64,000 nt of DNA from an uncultured Clostridia bacterium (lineage in GTDB: Bacteria > Bacillota > Clostridia > Christensenellales > Borkfalkiaceae): positions 186,001-250,000 of the forward strand of contig CAKQMB010000002.1 of NCBI GenBank assembly GCA_934254825.1, written 5' to 3'. Shown here piece by piece: positions 62,693 to 64,000 of the stretch. The notes below the pieces were generated by a model that searched no databases, was not told the DNA's origin, and saw only the letters and a list, made by a program, of their open reading frames with translations. Each line of letters opens with the position of its first letter. Position 1 is the first letter of the stretch. The position numbers and the translations under genes are program-made.

Positions 62693-62932
62693 ATGATAGA
62701 TTTGGAAAGAATAAATTTTCTTGCGAAAAAACAGCGCGAAGAGGGGCTTACCGAAGAGGAAAAAGCCGAACAGGCTAAGCTTCGCAGGGCTTATATCGAC
62801 AGCGTTGTGGGAAATCTGAAATCGCAGCTCGACAACACTTATGTCGTCGAGGGCGATAAAAAGACCAAGCTCGAAAGGGTTAAAAAAGAGTTCGACGGCG
62901 AGCCGACGAATGACCCTAATAAACTTAATTAG
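62693..62932 (+). CDS. DUF896 (YnzC-like) small protein
   Basis: A 79-residue cytoplasmic protein of the DUF896 family, small helical-hairpin proteins widespread in Firmicutes whose function is not settled. The start is ATG 62693, eight bases after GAGG. LERINFLAKKQREEGLTEEE, KAEQAKLRRAYIDSV and GNLKSQLDNTYVV give the typical helix-turn-helix shape and charge pattern; family length is usually 65-80. It follows pheT across a strong hairpin and may share its transcript. Confidence 0.88.
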   Translation: MIDLERINFLAKKQREEGLTEEEKAEQAKLRRAYIDSVVGNLKSQLDNTYVVEGDKKTKLERVKKEFDGEPTNDPNKLN

Positions 62933-62937
62933 TCGGT

Positions 62938-62953
62938 CTATAAGTCGATTAAC
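62938..62953 (+). repeat. Dispersed motif CTATAAGTCGATTAAC
   Basis: Exact copy of the 15-16-base motif also found at 51261-51276 and 58933-58949 (minus orientation), with near-matches at 8460-8474 and 44876-44891. It lies five bases after the DUF896 stop and just before the SDR start. Confidence 0.6.
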
Positions 62954-62964
62954 GGCGATTTTTT

Positions 62965-63744
62965 ATGGCATACACGTTGATTACGGGCGCTTGCGGTGGT
63001 TTGGGAAAAGAGTTTTGCCGTCAGCTTATAAAGGATAACGACCTGTTTCTGACGGGCAGAAGCGAGGAGAAACTCGTCGGGCTAAAACAAGAGCTTAACG
63101 AAATAAACCCGCAACGGAAAATCGAAATTTTCAAAGCCGACCTGACAAGCGAAAAAGAAAGGGAAAATCTGTTTTTATACGCCGACGAAAAGGGAATGAC
63201 TTTTTCGGGATATATCGGCGTTGCGGGTGCGGATATTCAGAAAGAATTTCTGAAATACACGCCCGAAAAAATAGTTTTTCAGACAAGGCTCAATTTCGAG
63301 GCGAACATAGCCGTTTGCCACGGGGTTTTGAAACGTCGGGCGGAAAATCTGAAAATTCTTACGGTAAGCAGTATGAGCGGAAGCACGCCGATGCCATACT
63401 TTGCGATATATTCGGCGACCAAAGCCGCGCTCATAAACTTTTACACTTCGCTTCGTTACGAGGTCAAAAACGCGAAAATAACTATTCTCGCTCCCGGAGG
63501 AATTCCTACGAGAGAGGACGTTATTCGCGATATCGAGCGGCAGGGCGTGACGGGCAAACTTTCGTCGAAGCCTGCGGAATTCGTCGTTAAAAAAGCGCTC
63601 AAAGGGCTTGAAAAAAACAAACGGCTTGTTATCCCGGGCGCGTTCAATAAATTCGTTTACGGAATAGAAAAGATCGCGCCGATGTCTTTAAGGTGCCGTT
63701 TCGTAGCAGAAAAGTGGAAGAAAAAAGAGAAAGACGCGTTCTGA
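62965..63744 (+). CDS. Short-chain dehydrogenase/reductase family oxidoreductase
   Basis: A 259-residue classical SDR. TGACGGLG near the N-terminus is the NAD(P)-binding TGxxxGxG motif, and FLTGRSEEKL follows strand 2, where an Arg suggests NADPH preference. VSSMSGSTPMPYFAIYSATK contains the catalytic Ser and the YxxxK pair, so the enzyme looks active. The substrate cannot be told; the sequence resembles SDRs annotated as general 3-oxoacyl- or sugar-modifying reductases. No strong ribosome site precedes ATG 62965. Confidence 0.9.
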   Translation: MAYTLITGACGGLGKEFCRQLIKDNDLFLTGRSEEKLVGLKQELNEINPQRKIEIFKADLTSEKERENLFLYADEKGMTFSGYIGVAGADIQKEFLKYTPEKIVFQTRLNFEANIAVCHGVLKRRAENLKILTVSSMSGSTPMPYFAIYSATKAALINFYTSLRYEVKNAKITILAPGGIPTREDVIRDIERQGVTGKLSSKPAEFVVKKALKGLEKNKRLVIPGAFNKFVYGIEKIAPMSLRCRFVAEKWKKKEKDAF

Positions 63745-63845
63745 TTTTTCGGGCGGGCGTTTTGCGGCGAAAAGTCGTGAAAATCGTTTTGCAGCCGAAA
63801 ATCGGACAAATCGGCATAAAACACAGTTAAATAAAGGAAACAATT

Positions 63846-64000
63846 ATGAGTTACGCAGATAAAGTTTTTAAAGAAAACGTTAAAGATATACTCGAAAACG
63901 GAGTTTGGGACACCGATATGGAAGTCCGCCCCAAGTGGCTCGACGGAACTCCCGCGCACACGATCAAAAAATTCTGTATCGTAAATCGTTACGATTTGTC
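63846..64000 (+). CDS. thyA: Thymidylate synthase, N-terminal part
   Basis: The gene is cut by the right edge after 51 codons. AAAGGAAAC precedes ATG 63846. The visible sequence has the family's N-terminal pattern (KDILENGVWDTDMEVRPKW, LDGTPAHTIKKF and VNRYDL), where the Arg of VRP contacts the dUMP phosphate. The usual Gly after KKF is Cys here. The enzyme makes dTMP from dUMP with methylene-tetrahydrofolate. The active-site Cys lies outside the window. Confidence 0.88.
   Translation, partial: MSYADKVFKENVKDILENGVWDTDMEVRPKWLDGTPAHTIKKFCIVNRYDL

Overview
The window reads as a chromosomal stretch of an anaerobic, Gram-positive-type member of the Clostridia. This is inferred from lipoproteins with classical lipoboxes, strong AGGAGG-type ribosome sites, sigma-A-like promoters with 17-bp spacers, the standard code, and ABC sugar importers of the kind served by a shared ATPase. 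The Ser/Glu-rich surface proteins ending in Lys-Gly-Cys plus a membrane segment suggest an uncultured gut lineage, perhaps Christensenellales-like, but that placement is a guess.

Layout. 1-11,220: a GH13 alpha-glucosidase cut by the left edge, two large surface proteins (one a clan-A glycoside hydrolase), the magnesium transporter MgtE and aldose 1-epimerase. 11,322-12,163: tRNA-Ala(CGC) with its terminator, then a decayed mobile element in which a tyrosine-recombinase C-terminus abuts a Bro-N start. 12,187-15,068: a GH115-like alpha-glucuronidase and its AraC regulator on the minus strand. 15,177-39,896: a 24-kb plus-strand cluster (solute-binding lipoprotein, two permeases, large secreted proteins, a DUF4838 lipoprotein, ADP-ribosylglycohydrolase family, DUF4127, AGE epimerase, secreted tyrosine-phosphatase-like lipoprotein, GH94-like phosphorylase). 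40,114-55,622: a second cluster of the same kind on the minus strand, converging on the first (two permeases, phosphatase lipoprotein, solute-binding protein, two further secreted proteins, DUF4838, another phosphatase, a repeat-rich anchored protein). 55,940-58,060: a lipoprotein with CxxC repeats. 58,240-58,858: a broken AraC regulator. 59,173 to the end: housekeeping genes pheS, pheT, a DUF896 protein, an SDR oxidoreductase and the start of thymidylate synthase.

How it may work together (inference): large surface proteins bind and cut a complex glycan outside the cell, DUF4838/GH115-type enzymes handle uronic-acid-like substituents, two importers lacking their own ATPase bring in the oligosaccharides, and cytoplasmic GH94-like, AGE-type, ADP-ribosylglycohydrolase-type and DUF4127 proteins process them. 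The most unusual parts are three secreted Y_phosphatase3-type proteins built into the import operons, a shared Lys-Gly-Cys C-terminal anchor on four surface proteins, a repeated surface module present in about five copies, two AraC genes with leaderless promoter geometry, and dispersed short repeats.
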